This document shows positions 9,143 to 18,025 of a DNA stretch of 55,346 nucleotides, piece by piece. Numbering within the stretch: the first letter of the stretch is position 1; every line of letters starts with the position of its first letter. This DNA comes from Burkholderia sp. Bp8992 (GTDB lineage Bacteria; Pseudomonadota; Gammaproteobacteria; Burkholderiales; Burkholderiaceae): positions 1 through 55,346 of the forward strand of contig NZ_QTQI01000040.1 in assembly GCF_003853705.1 (NCBI RefSeq), read 5' to 3'. Made by a program: the position numbers and the translations under genes. The notes beneath the pieces are model-generated. The model did no database searches. It was not told the DNA's origin and saw only the letters and a program-made list of their open reading frames with translations.

Positions 9143-10297
9143 ATGGAACGAAGCACTGTCGGCATGCGCTGCAAACCCCTGATCACCGTTGCACTGGCTG
9201 CCGCCGCGTTCGCGGCCGCGTCGACGGCAATGGCCGACCAGGTCGTCAAGATCGGCAGCGTCGAACCGACGACGGGCGGTATCTCGCACCTCGGCAAGGA
9301 CAACGAGAACGGCGCGCGCCTCGCGGTCGAGGAAATCAACGCCAAGGGCCTGACGATCGGCGGCAAGAAGGTCACGCTGCAGCTCGACGCGCAGGATGAC
9401 GCGGCCGACCCGCGCCAGGCCACGCAGGTGGCGCAGAAGCTCGTCGACGACAAGGTCGTCGCCGTCATCGGCCACCTGAACTCGGGCACGTCGATCCCCG
9501 CATCGAAGATCTACAGCGACGCGGGCATCGTGCAGATCTCGCCGTCGGCCACGAACCCGACCTACACGCAGCAAGGCTTCAAGACGACCTACCGCGTCGT
9601 CGCGACCGATGCGCAGCAGGGCCCGGCGCTCGCGAGCTACGCGCAGTCGAAGGGCGTGAAGAGCGTCGCGGTGATCGACGATTCGACCGCGTACGGCCAG
9701 GGCCTCGCGAACGAGTTCGAGAAGAAGGCGAAGGCGCTCGGCCTGAAGGTGCTGTCGCACGACGCGACCAACGACAAGGCCGTCGACTTCCGCGCGATCC
9801 TGACCAAGGTCAAGGGCGAGAACCCCGACGCGATCATGTACGGCGGCATGGACGCCACCGGCGGCCCGCTCGCGAAGCAGGCGAAGCAGCTCGGCCTGCG
9901 CGCGAAGATCCTGTCCGGCGACGGCGTGTGCACCGACTCGCTGGCCGAACTGGCCGGCCCGGCGGCCGACAACGTGCTGTGCTCGCAGGCAGGCGCTGCG
10001 CTCGAGAAGATGCCGGGCGGCGCGGACTTCCTCGCGAAGTATCAGAAGCGTTTCAACCAGGGCATCAAGTTCGACGCACCGTTCGCGTATGACGCGGTCT
10101 ACATCGCGGTCGACGCGATGAAGCGCGCGAATTCGACCGACCCGGCGAAGATCCTCGCGGCGATGCCGTCGACGAAGTACGACGGCGTGATCGGCACGAC
10201 GACGTTCGATTCGAAGGGCGACCTGACGCACGGGATCATCTCGATCTACGGCTACAAGACCGGCAAGAAGACCTTCCTCGACCAGGTGAAGATGTAA
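9143..10297 (+). CDS. Branched-chain amino acid-type ABC transporter substrate-binding protein
   Basis: 384 aa. Signal peptide with hydrophobic core 12-28 and AMA cleavage near 29-31. Mature start DQVVKIGSVEPTTGGISHLGKDNENGARLAVEEINAKGL is the LivJ/LivK (periplasmic-binding-protein type I) signature. Further motifs are ATQVAQKLVDDKVVAVIGHLNSG, YRVVATDAQQGPALASYA and GVIGTTTFDSKGDLTHGI. It captures leucine/isoleucine/valine or related compounds in the periplasm. No permease or ATPase gene is adjacent, so it is an orphan that would have to use a transporter encoded elsewhere. GGAG ribosome site 7 bp before the ATG. Confidence 0.93.
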   Translation: MERSTVGMRCKPLITVALAAAAFAAASTAMADQVVKIGSVEPTTGGISHLGKDNENGARLAVEEINAKGLTIGGKKVTLQLDAQDDAADPRQATQVAQKLVDDKVVAVIGHLNSGTSIPASKIYSDAGIVQISPSATNPTYTQQGFKTTYRVVATDAQQGPALASYAQSKGVKSVAVIDDSTAYGQGLANEFEKKAKALGLKVLSHDATNDKAVDFRAILTKVKGENPDAIMYGGMDATGGPLAKQAKQLGLRAKILSGDGVCTDSLAELAGPAADNVLCSQAGAALEKMPGGADFLAKYQKRFNQGIKFDAPFAYDAVYIAVDAMKRANSTDPAKILAAMPSTKYDGVIGTTTFDSKGDLTHGIISIYGYKTGKKTFLDQVKM

Positions 10298-10305
10298 TCC
10301 GCCGC

Positions 10306-10347
10306 GGCGCCGGCACGACGGGAACGCCACCTGTCGGCGCCGGCGCC
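10306..10347 (+). terminator. Possible hairpin after the binding-protein gene
   Basis: Arms GGCGCCGGC and GCCGGCGCC (9 bp) with a 24-nt loop, 9 bp after the stop. No T run follows, so transcription termination is only a possibility. Confidence 0.35.
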
Positions 10348-10384
10348 ACGCGGACCGATTTCTGATTCGCGGAGACGAAGCATC

Positions 10385-10687
10385 ATGTGTGCAATGGCGT
10401 ATGCGGAATTTCAACAGGAGTTGAAGAAGGCTCAGCTGACGGCGCGCGAGTTCGCCCGCCTGATCCGGATGAACGAAAGTTCGATCACGAACTATTCGAG
10501 CAAGGGCACCGTCCCGTCCCACCTCGCGGTCATCGCGAAACTGATCGGCACGCTGGCCGCGCACGAGATCGACTTCCGGCGCGTGATCCGGCAAATGCGG
10601 ATCGAGCCGAAACGGCCGCGCGGCGTCGGCGTGTTTCCCGCGGCGGAAAAGCCGCGCACGCGGAAAGCCGCGAAAGCCGACGCCTGA
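10385..10687 (+). CDS. Small helix-turn-helix protein
   Basis: 100 aa with a GGAG ribosome site before the ATG at 10385 (a second ATG three codons later is an alternative). Residues about 5-65 form a compact helical DNA-binding-like domain (FQQELKKAQLTAREFARLIRMNESSITNYSSKGTVPSHLAVIAKLIG) with the pattern of an XRE/lambda-repressor HTH. The C-terminal 30 residues are basic (KPRTRKAAKADA). It lies 88 bp after the orphan binding protein on the same strand. Regulatory role inferred; target unknown. Confidence 0.75.
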   Translation: MCAMAYAEFQQELKKAQLTAREFARLIRMNESSITNYSSKGTVPSHLAVIAKLIGTLAAHEIDFRRVIRQMRIEPKRPRGVGVFPAAEKPRTRKAAKADA

Positions 10688-10779
10688 ACGGCGGCATGCG
10701 TCGAACGCGGCAAGGAGATGGACGCTCGACGCTCGATCGATGCGCCCTCACGGGCCGTGCGACACGCGCCGCCCGATCG

Positions 10780-13700
10780 TCACCCCGCCGCCCGCACGTG
10801 ATCGAGCAGCGCCTGCAGCGGATGGCGCACCTGCTTCGACGACATGCGCTTCACCTGGCTGCGACAGGAATACCCGGTCGCCAGCGCCTCGCCTTCGTCC
10901 TCCGGGCCGTCGACGTGCGCCGCCCACGACTGCGCATAGATCGTCTTCGACGTCGCGAGATTGCGCGTCTCATGCCCGTAGGTACCCGACATCCCGCAGC
11001 ATCCGGTCGACTCGACCTTCAACCGCAGCCCGCGCCGCGCGAACACCTGCATCCATTGCTTGCCGCTGTCGGGCGCATTGGTCTTCTCGGTACAGTGCGG
11101 CAGCAACCGGTACGAACCGGTCGCACCGCCCGCACCGGCTTCCGGCAGTGCCTGCAGCAGCCACTCCTGCGGGAGTGCAACTTTCGGTACCTCGGTAAGC
11201 CCCGTCACCTTCAGGTATTCCTGCCGGTACGTGAGCGTCATCGCCGGATCGAGACCGACCAGCGCGACGCCCGAACGCGCCAGCGCGGCCAGTTGCGTCG
11301 CATTGCGGATCGCGGCCTTCTCGAACGCCTGCAGAAAGCCCTGGACGTGCAGCGCCTTGCCGTTCGGTGCGAGCGGCGCGAGCCAGACCTGGAAGCCCGT
11401 ACGCGCCGCCAGCTCGATCAGCGTCGCCAGTTGCCCGGTATCGAAATAGCGCGTGAACGTGTCCTGCACGATGACGACGCTGCGCTCGCGCTGCGCATCG
11501 CTCAGTGCGGCGAGCGCATGCGGGTCGGCCGGCTTCACGTTCCATTGCCGGATCACGGCCGCGAGATCGAAGCGGCTCAGCAGCGGGCTGTCGACCATCC
11601 CGACCTGCCGCTCGAGCAGCGTGCGCATCCACCTCGCACGCATCAATCCGTTGTACAGCGCAGGCACGCGTGCCATCCACGGCATCGTGAATTCGAGCGA
11701 GCCGATCAGGTAGTCGCGCAGCGGCCGCAGGTAGCGCTGGTGATACAGCTCGAGAAAGCGTGACCGGAACTCGGGCACATTGACCTTCACCGGGCACTGT
11801 CCCGCGCACGACTTGCATGCGAGGCAACCGGCCATCGCGTCGTACACCTCGTGCGAAAAATCGGCGTCGCCGCTGCGCGCCGCGCGGCTGTTGCGCCAGC
11901 GCTCGGCCAGGCCGCGCAGAAGCGGCTGCCGCGCACGCGCCGCCGCGACGACGTCGATGCCGGCCTGTCCTTGCAGGCGCAACCATTCGCGCATCAGCGA
12001 CGCGCGCCCCTTCGGCGATTGCACGCGTTCGCGCGTCGCCTTCCACGACGGGCACATCGCGTCGTCCGGATCGAAGTTGTAGCACGCGCCGTTGCCGTTG
12101 CAGTGCATCGCCGTGCCGTAGCTCTGCCACACGCGCTCGTCGATCTGCCGGTCGTGGTCGCCGCGCGTCGGCACCTCGTCGATCTTCAGCAGCCGCATCG
12201 TGTTGTCCGGCGGCGTCGCGATCTTGCCCGGGTTGAACTGGTTGTGCGGATCGAACGCGGCCTTCAGCTGCTGCAGCGACGGATACAGCTCGCCGAAAAA
12301 CGCCGGTGCATATTCGGAGCGCACGCCCTTGCCGTGCTCGCCCCACAGCAGGCCACCATGCCGCTGCGTGAGTTCGGCCACCGCGTCCGACACGGGCCGC
12401 ACCAGCGCGGCCTGCTTCGGGTCCTTCATGTCGAGCGCCGGGCGCACGTGCAGCACGCCCGCGTCGACGTGGCCGAACATCCCGTACTGCAGCCCGTGGC
12501 CGTCGAGCAGCGCACGGAATTCGGCGATGTACGCGGCGAGGTTCTCGGGCGGCACCGCGGTGTCCTCGACGAACGGCTGCGGGCGCGCCTCGCCCTGCAC
12601 GTTGCCGAGCAGGCCGACGGCGCGCTTGCGCATCGCATACACGCGCTTCACCGCATCGTCGCCGGCCGCGAGCGTATGGCCGAGGCGCTCCACGCTCGTA
12701 TCGGTGCGCAGATGCTCGACGAACGCACGCACGCGCGCATCGACGTCGTCCGCGTCGTCGCCGCTGAACTCGATCAGGTTGATGCCGAGCGTCGGCCGCT
12801 GGTCGTCCTGCGGGAAATACTCGGCCACGCTGCTCCACACGAAATCCTTCATCGCGAGCATCAGCACCTTCGAGTCGACCGTCTCGATCGACAGCGGCTT
12901 GAGTTCGAGCAGCGCGCGCGCATCGCGCAGCGCGTCCATGAAGCCCGCATAGCGCACGTTGACGAGCACCGAAACCTTCGGGATCGGCAGCACGTTGAGT
13001 TTCGCCTCGACGACGAAGCCGAGCGAGCCCTCCGCGCCGCACAGCACGCTGTTCAGGTTGAAACGGCCGTCGGGTTCGCGCAGGTGCGCGAGGTCATAGC
13101 CGGTCAGGCAGCGGTTGAGCTTCGGAAATTTCGCGTCGATCAGCGCCGCCTTGTCGTCGCTGATGCGGCGCGCGGTGCGATACACCTTGCCGATACGATC
13201 CTGCCGCGCGCACCGGCGCTCCAGTTCGTCGTCATCGAGCGCGCCGCTGTGCAATTGCTCGCCGCCCATCAGCACGAAATCGAGTTCGAGCACGTGGTCG
13301 CGCGTCTTGCCGTACGTGCAGCTGCCCTGCCCGCTCGCATCGGTGTTGATCATCCCGCCGACGGTCGCGCGATTCGACGTCGACAGCTCCGGCGCAAAAA
13401 ACAGCCCGTGCGGCTTCAGCGCCGCATTGAGCTGATCCTTGACGACGCCCGCCTGCACGCGCACCCAGCGCTGCTCGACATCGATTTCGAGGATCCGGTT
13501 CATGTTGCGCGACAGGTCGACGACGACGCCGTCGGTCAGCGACTGCCCGTTCGTGCCCGTGCCGCCGCCGCGCGCGGCCACGGCAACGTCGCGGTGCGCG
13601 GGCTCGGCCAGCAGTCGTGCCACCAGCCGGACGTCATCGGCATGCGCGGGGTAGATCACCGCCTGCGGCAGGCGCTGGTAGATCGAGTTGTCGGTGGCCT

Positions 13701-13827
13701 GCACCGTCCGGTTCGCGTGATCGGCACGGATCTCCCCGGCGAATCCGGCGGCCCGCAGCGCGGCGAGAAAGTCGCGGTACGCGTTGGCAGGCGGGCTGGC
13801 GGGACGGGGCAACGGGGCGATCGACAT
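10780..13827 (-). CDS. FAD- and Fe-S-containing dehydrogenase (YdiJ/D-2-hydroxyacid dehydrogenase type)
   Basis: 1015 aa from the ATG at 13827, close to the usual length of the YdiJ family; the frame continues upstream to 13956 but the extra 43 residues are not family-like. The N-terminal half is a PCMH-type FAD domain (YPAHADDVRLVARLLAE, ARGGGTGTNGQSLTDGVVVDLSRNMN, TVGGMINTDASGQGS) with an FAD-linked oxidase C-terminal domain (VDAGVLHVRPALDM, GEHGKGVRSEY, FDPHNQFNPGKI). The second half holds a ferredoxin-like Cys cluster (CLACKSCAGQCPVKVNVPEFRS) and C-terminal cysteine-rich CCG-type sequence (STGCCGMSGTYGHE). It would oxidise a D-2-hydroxy acid (D-lactate or D-2-hydroxyglutarate) and pass electrons to the quinone pool. 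Divergent LysR at 13980. Confidence 0.88.
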   Translation of the reverse strand: MSIAPLPRPASPPANAYRDFLAALRAAGFAGEIRADHANRTVQATDNSIYQRLPQAVIYPAHADDVRLVARLLAEPAHRDVAVAARGGGTGTNGQSLTDGVVVDLSRNMNRILEIDVEQRWVRVQAGVVKDQLNAALKPHGLFFAPELSTSNRATVGGMINTDASGQGSCTYGKTRDHVLELDFVLMGGEQLHSGALDDDELERRCARQDRIGKVYRTARRISDDKAALIDAKFPKLNRCLTGYDLAHLREPDGRFNLNSVLCGAEGSLGFVVEAKLNVLPIPKVSVLVNVRYAGFMDALRDARALLELKPLSIETVDSKVLMLAMKDFVWSSVAEYFPQDDQRPTLGINLIEFSGDDADDVDARVRAFVEHLRTDTSVERLGHTLAAGDDAVKRVYAMRKRAVGLLGNVQGEARPQPFVEDTAVPPENLAAYIAEFRALLDGHGLQYGMFGHVDAGVLHVRPALDMKDPKQAALVRPVSDAVAELTQRHGGLLWGEHGKGVRSEYAPAFFGELYPSLQQLKAAFDPHNQFNPGKIATPPDNTMRLLKIDEVPTRGDHDRQIDERVWQSYGTAMHCNGNGACYNFDPDDAMCPSWKATRERVQSPKGRASLMREWLRLQGQAGIDVVAAARARQPLLRGLAERWRNSRAARSGDADFSHEVYDAMAGCLACKSCAGQCPVKVNVPEFRSRFLELYHQRYLRPLRDYLIGSLEFTMPWMARVPALYNGLMRARWMRTLLERQVGMVDSPLLSRFDLAAVIRQWNVKPADPHALAALSDAQRERSVVIVQDTFTRYFDTGQLATLIELAARTGFQVWLAPLAPNGKALHVQGFLQAFEKAAIRNATQLAALARSGVALVGLDPAMTLTYRQEYLKVTGLTEVPKVALPQEWLLQALPEAGAGGATGSYRLLPHCTEKTNAPDSGKQWMQVFARRGLRLKVESTGCCGMSGTYGHETRNLATSKTIYAQSWAAHVDGPEDEGEALATGYSCRSQVKRMSSKQVRHPLQALLDHVRAAG

Positions 13828-13979
13828 GGGTAAAAGCGCAGTGTGGGTGGAGCCGGCCGGCATGCGCGCGCCAAAACATGAATTTTCGGCAAGTTTCCAC
13901 GCGACCGGGAATTCCAGTATCTTCGGAGATTCCATGAGAAACAAACGAATTCTCATCCGTCGAATATTGCATAAAACTC

Positions 13980-14870
13980 ATGAATTACCGTCGCCTGACC
14001 CCGTCGATGTCATTGCTGCTCGTGTTCGAGGCCGCCGCCCGGCATGAAAGCTACACGCGCGCGGCCGAGGAACTGTCGCTGAGCCAGAGCGCGATCAGCC
14101 GGCAGGTCCAGACGCTCGAGGATCAGCTCGGCGTGCCGCTGTTCCGGCGCGAGGGGCGCTCGGTCAAGCTGACCGAAGTCGGCCGCCGCTACTTTGCCGA
14201 ACTGAGCGGCGCGCTCGGGCGCATCCGTGGCGCGACGCTGCAGGCGATGTCGCATCAGGCGGGCGCCGGCACGCTGCGGCTCGCCACCTTGCCGACGTTC
14301 GGTTCGAAATGGCTGCTGCCGCACCTGCACGACTTCTACGCCGCGCATCCGGGCGTGACCGTGCATCTTCATTCGCGGATCGGCGCGATCGATTTCCTGC
14401 ACGACGACCTCGACGCGGCCATCACCGTCGGCGCGGGCGACTGGCCCGGCCTGCACGCGCACCGGCTGTACAACGAGTTCCTGATCGCGATCGCGCCGCC
14501 CGACCCGGGCCGTGGCCGCAAGGCCGACGCGCGCACGCCGGCGTGGGCCGCCAAGCAGACGCTGCTGGGCGTGACGAGCAACCAGCAGGCGTGGGCCGAA
14601 TGGTTCTCGCACTATCGGCTCGATCATCGCCAGATGCGGATCGGCCCGAGCTTCGAGCTGACGTCGCACCTGATCCAGGCCGTGCGCGCCGGGATGGGAA
14701 TCGGGCTGGTGCCGAAGGTGCTGGTGGAGGATGAACTGAGCCGCGGCGAACTCGTGTCGATCGGCGACGCGATTACCAGCCAGCGCAGCTACTACCTCGT
14801 CTATCCGCCGGGCAACGAGACGCTGCCGTCGCTCGTCGCGTTCCGCGAATGGCTGATGACGTCGTGCTGA
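13980..14870 (+). CDS. LysR-type regulator (GcvA-like) divergent from the FAD/Fe-S dehydrogenase
   Basis: 296 aa. N-terminal HTH (SMSLLLVFEAAARHESYTRAAEELSLSQSAISRQVQTLEDQLGVPLFRR) and a type-2 periplasmic-binding-protein-like effector domain with LHSRIGAIDFLHDDLDAAITVGAGDWPG and VRAGMGIGLVPKVLVEDELSRGELV. It is transcribed away from the 1015-aa dehydrogenase with 152 bp between the starts, so it probably regulates that gene in response to its substrate. Convergent at its 3' end with another LysR gene, 22 bp apart. Confidence 0.92.
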   Translation: MNYRRLTPSMSLLLVFEAAARHESYTRAAEELSLSQSAISRQVQTLEDQLGVPLFRREGRSVKLTEVGRRYFAELSGALGRIRGATLQAMSHQAGAGTLRLATLPTFGSKWLLPHLHDFYAAHPGVTVHLHSRIGAIDFLHDDLDAAITVGAGDWPGLHAHRLYNEFLIAIAPPDPGRGRKADARTPAWAAKQTLLGVTSNQQAWAEWFSHYRLDHRQMRIGPSFELTSHLIQAVRAGMGIGLVPKVLVEDELSRGELVSIGDAITSQRSYYLVYPPGNETLPSLVAFREWLMTSC

Positions 14871-14892
14871 CGCGCGGCCGGCCGCGGGCCGC

Positions 14893-15744
14893 TCAGGTGC
14901 GCCATTCGCCGAGAATCTGCTCGGCCAGGTAGTCGCACGGCGGGCGCGCGGACTGCGCGCTGCGCGCGAGCACGACTTCGATCTCGCCCAGCGGCGGCAG
15001 CCCGTGGCTTTCCGACAACTGCATCAGGTGATCCGGGATGCAGCAGCGCGCCAGCGGCGCGACCGCGAGCCCGGCCTCCACCATGCTCAGCAGCCCGAGG
15101 TGACTCGGGCTTTCGTACGACATCCGGTACGGGATCTTCTGCCGGTTCAGCGCCTTGACCGCCCGATCGCGCGCCATGCTGCCGCCGTACGTGAAAAACG
15201 CCACCGGCAGCGGCCGCTCCTCCCACACGTCGCGCTTCGGCGACCCGGCCCAGACGAGCGGCTCCATCCGGATCAGCTCGCCGGTCACGCCCTTGATCCG
15301 CGTGAGGCACGCGAGGTCGACCGTGTTGTCCTTCAGCATCGGCACGAGCGCGCTGCTCGGCTGGCCGATCACGCGCACTTCGACACGCGGGTGCATCGCG
15401 GCGAATTTGCCGAGCACCTGCGGCAGCAGCGACGAAATGTAGTCGTCCGGCACACCGATCGTCACGCGGCCGCGGATCTCCGGACGCACCACCGACGCCC
15501 ATGCCTCGTCGCGCAGCGCCAGCATCCGGCGGCCATACTCGGCGAGCATCGTGCCGCCGTCGGTCGCCGTCACGTTGCGCGTGTCGCGGACGAACAGCGG
15601 CTTGCCGAGCGCGTCTTCCAGCGCCTTGATCTGCATGCTCACCGCCGACGGCGACCGGTGCACGGCCTGCGCGCCCTGCGCGAACGATCCGGTTTCGGCG
15701 ACGGCCACCACCATCGCGAGCACATCGAGGTCGAGCTTTTTCAT
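14893..15744 (-). CDS. LysR-type regulator divergent from a LysE-family exporter
   Basis: 283 aa. HTH in 1-60 (LDLDVLAMVVAVAETGSFAQGAQAVHRSPSAVSMQIKALEDALGKPLFVRDTR), effector domain from about 90 (RGRVTIGVPDDYISSLLPQVLGKFAAMHPRVEV). The 111-bp divergent gap to a RhtB/LysE exporter is the classic LysG/ArgP-LysE layout, so it probably senses an amino acid and induces its export. Confidence 0.92.
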   Translation of the reverse strand: MKKLDLDVLAMVVAVAETGSFAQGAQAVHRSPSAVSMQIKALEDALGKPLFVRDTRNVTATDGGTMLAEYGRRMLALRDEAWASVVRPEIRGRVTIGVPDDYISSLLPQVLGKFAAMHPRVEVRVIGQPSSALVPMLKDNTVDLACLTRIKGVTGELIRMEPLVWAGSPKRDVWEERPLPVAFFTYGGSMARDRAVKALNRQKIPYRMSYESPSHLGLLSMVEAGLAVAPLARCCIPDHLMQLSESHGLPPLGEIEVVLARSAQSARPPCDYLAEQILGEWRT

Positions 15745-15854
15745 GTCGATTCAGGAAATCTGATCAATCGATTCAGTTTATCCCGTTTTACTGTTCGCCT
15801 CCACGGCCGGACAATGAACTCCGTCAGCACTCACTCGATGCAGGAAGCGGAAAC

Positions 15855-16502
15855 ATGCAACCCTCCGGATCGCTCTACGGATTTCTCGCCATCGGCGGCA
15901 TGCTCGCGGTCACGCCCGGGCCGAACATGGTCTACGTGATGTCGCGCTCGATCGCGCAAGGCCGCACGGCCGGGCTCATTTCGCTGGCCGGCGTGATGAT
16001 CGGCTACCTGTTCTACATGTTCGGCGCGGCGTTCGGCATCACGACGCTGTTCATGAGCGTGCCCTATGCGGGCAGCGCGCTGGGCGCGGTCGGGGCGGTC
16101 TACCTGCTGTACCTCGCGTGGCAGGCCGTGCGGCCGGGCGGACGTTCGCCGTTCGAGGTGCAGGCACTGCCGAACGAGCAGCCGATGCGCCTGCTCGCGA
16201 TGGGCGCGACGACCAGCGTGCTGAACCCGAAGCTCGCGATGCTGTTCGTGTCGCTGCTGCCGCAGTTCATCGACTACCGGCAGGGCAGCGTGTTCGGCCA
16301 GTCGCTGTTTCTCGGGTCGCTGCTGATCGCCGCGTTCGCGTCGGCCAACGGGCTGGTGGCGATCTGCTCGAGCAGCATCGCGAAGCTCCTGCACGGGCGC
16401 CCGACGCTGCTGCTCGCGCAGCGCTGGGCGATGGGTGCGGTGCTCGGCGGGCTGGGCGTGCAGATGGTGGTCGAAGCGTCGAGAATGGCGGGCGCGGCGT
16501 AA
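15855..16502 (+). CDS. LysE/RhtB-family amino-acid exporter
   Basis: 215 aa with six hydrophobic segments. Hallmark N terminus YGFLAIGGMLAVTPGPNMVYVMSRSIAQGR, with the conserved TPGPN, and TTSVLNPKLAMLFVSLLPQFID in the middle. Exports an amino acid or homoserine-lactone-like compound by proton exchange in the inner membrane. Controlled, by position, by the LysR gene at 15744. It is convergent with an APC permease (32 bp between stops). Confidence 0.93.
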   Translation: MQPSGSLYGFLAIGGMLAVTPGPNMVYVMSRSIAQGRTAGLISLAGVMIGYLFYMFGAAFGITTLFMSVPYAGSALGAVGAVYLLYLAWQAVRPGGRSPFEVQALPNEQPMRLLAMGATTSVLNPKLAMLFVSLLPQFIDYRQGSVFGQSLFLGSLLIAAFASANGLVAICSSSIAKLLHGRPTLLLAQRWAMGAVLGGLGVQMVVEASRMAGAA

Positions 16503-16534
16503 CGGCGGCGACGCATATCGCGACGCACGTCGGC

Positions 16535-17983
16535 TCACTGCGTCGGCAGTTCGGCTTCCAGCTCGCGCAACCGTTCCGGAAACCGCACGCGCAGCACCAC
16601 GAACCACGCGACCCCGACCGCCAGCAGCACGACGAACACATAAGGCAGCCATGCGTAGACGCCGTCCGGCACCGGGTACACGCTGCCGGCGAGCGGAATC
16701 GCAAGCAGCACGACCGCGACGGCGCTGATCGCGACGTGCCGCGCGCGCAGCCTGCGTTGCCGGCGCAGATAGAGCGGTGCACCGACCGCGACCAGCACGT
16801 ATGCGAGCAGCCAGCCATAGGTGGCAATCGAGCTGAGATAGCCGTACGAATCGAGCAGCGTCGTGCCGTGTGCGGTCGACACCAGCGCCGTCGCCAGCGC
16901 GAGCACCGCGATCAGCGCGACGGCGACGTGCGGCGTCGCATTCGTGTCGTGCGCGCGCCCGGTCGACGCATGCAGCACGCCCTGCCGCCCGAACGTATAG
17001 ACGATGCGCGCCGCCGCGTTGATCGACGAGAAGAATGCCGCGAAGAAACTGAGCGCCACCCCTGCGTCGATCAACACGCCGATCCACCCGGCGCCGAGCC
17101 GATGCGCGAGCACCGCGAGCGGCCCGTCGACGCGATCGAGCGGCGGCGTCTGCCCGTGGAACGCGCTCACCATCCCGTAAGCGCCGACCACGAACAGCAG
17201 CGCCGGACCGACGACGCTGATCAGTACCGCGCGCGGAATCGCGCGGAACGGGTCGCGCGCCTCGGCGCCGAGCACGGTCGCGCTCTCGAACCCGGTGAAA
17301 CTGAAGAACGCGAGCACCATCCCGAGCTGCAGTTGCGTCGGCTTCACGCCTTCGAGCGTCAGCTGCGCGCGATCGACGGGATGACCGCCGAATGCGATCG
17401 CCCCGATCACGACGGCGGCGATCAGCAGCAGCGTCGCGAGTTCGACGAACAGCGTGAAGCGCGTGGACAGCCGGATGTCGCGAAACGCGATGTACCACGC
17501 GGCAAACGCGGTGACGACGGTCAGGCCGAGCACTGCGCCGACCGGCGTCGCGCCGCCAAGCAAGCCGGTTTCGCGGCCGAACACGAGGAACGTATTGATC
17601 GTGCCCTGCAGGATGCCCGCCGCCGCAAACGCATACGCGATCAGCAGCGACCAGCCGCAGATGGCGCCCCACGTCGGCCCGATGCCGACGGACACGTACG
17701 CATAGAGCGCGCCCGGCGATGCCGAATCGCGCGCGAACACGGCAATGCTCCACGACGAGAACAGCAGCGCGACGATCGCGAACAGGTACGCGAGCCACGT
17801 GCCGTTGCCCGCCGTCGCGAATACGGCGGGAATCAGCACGCCGATCCCGCCCGACACGCCGACGAGGCCGATCGACTGCGCGATCAGCTCGGGCAGGCTC
17901 AGGTAGTTGCGCCGCAGGCCGCTGGCGTGCGGCGCGAGGCCCGGGGCGGGTAGCGCTTGCGCGGATGTAGCCGGATGATTCAT
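16535..17983 (-). CDS. APC-superfamily amino-acid permease
   Basis: 482 aa with about twelve hydrophobic helices. The N terminus has SLPELIAQSIGLVGVSGGIGVLIPAVFA (helix 1 with the GxG unwinding of APC transporters), and FFSFTGFESATVLGAEARDPFRAIPRA is the conserved signature of helix 6 and the following loop. It starts 42 bp after the stop of sfnB on the same strand, so it may be the last gene of the sulfur operon and import an organosulfur amino acid. That substrate is inference from context. Confidence 0.9.
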   Translation of the reverse strand: MNHPATSAQALPAPGLAPHASGLRRNYLSLPELIAQSIGLVGVSGGIGVLIPAVFATAGNGTWLAYLFAIVALLFSSWSIAVFARDSASPGALYAYVSVGIGPTWGAICGWSLLIAYAFAAAGILQGTINTFLVFGRETGLLGGATPVGAVLGLTVVTAFAAWYIAFRDIRLSTRFTLFVELATLLLIAAVVIGAIAFGGHPVDRAQLTLEGVKPTQLQLGMVLAFFSFTGFESATVLGAEARDPFRAIPRAVLISVVGPALLFVVGAYGMVSAFHGQTPPLDRVDGPLAVLAHRLGAGWIGVLIDAGVALSFFAAFFSSINAAARIVYTFGRQGVLHASTGRAHDTNATPHVAVALIAVLALATALVSTAHGTTLLDSYGYLSSIATYGWLLAYVLVAVGAPLYLRRQRRLRARHVAISAVAVVLLAIPLAGSVYPVPDGVYAWLPYVFVVLLAVGVAWFVVLRVRFPERLRELEAELPTQ

Positions 17984-18025
17984 CGATTCACCTCGTCATG
18001 ATTGAAGCGGTGCGGTGCGTGCCGG

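Noticed and set aside
10970-13042. 690-codon frame on the minus strand
   Set aside because: Out-of-frame shadow of the FAD/Fe-S dehydrogenase, Arg/Ala-rich.
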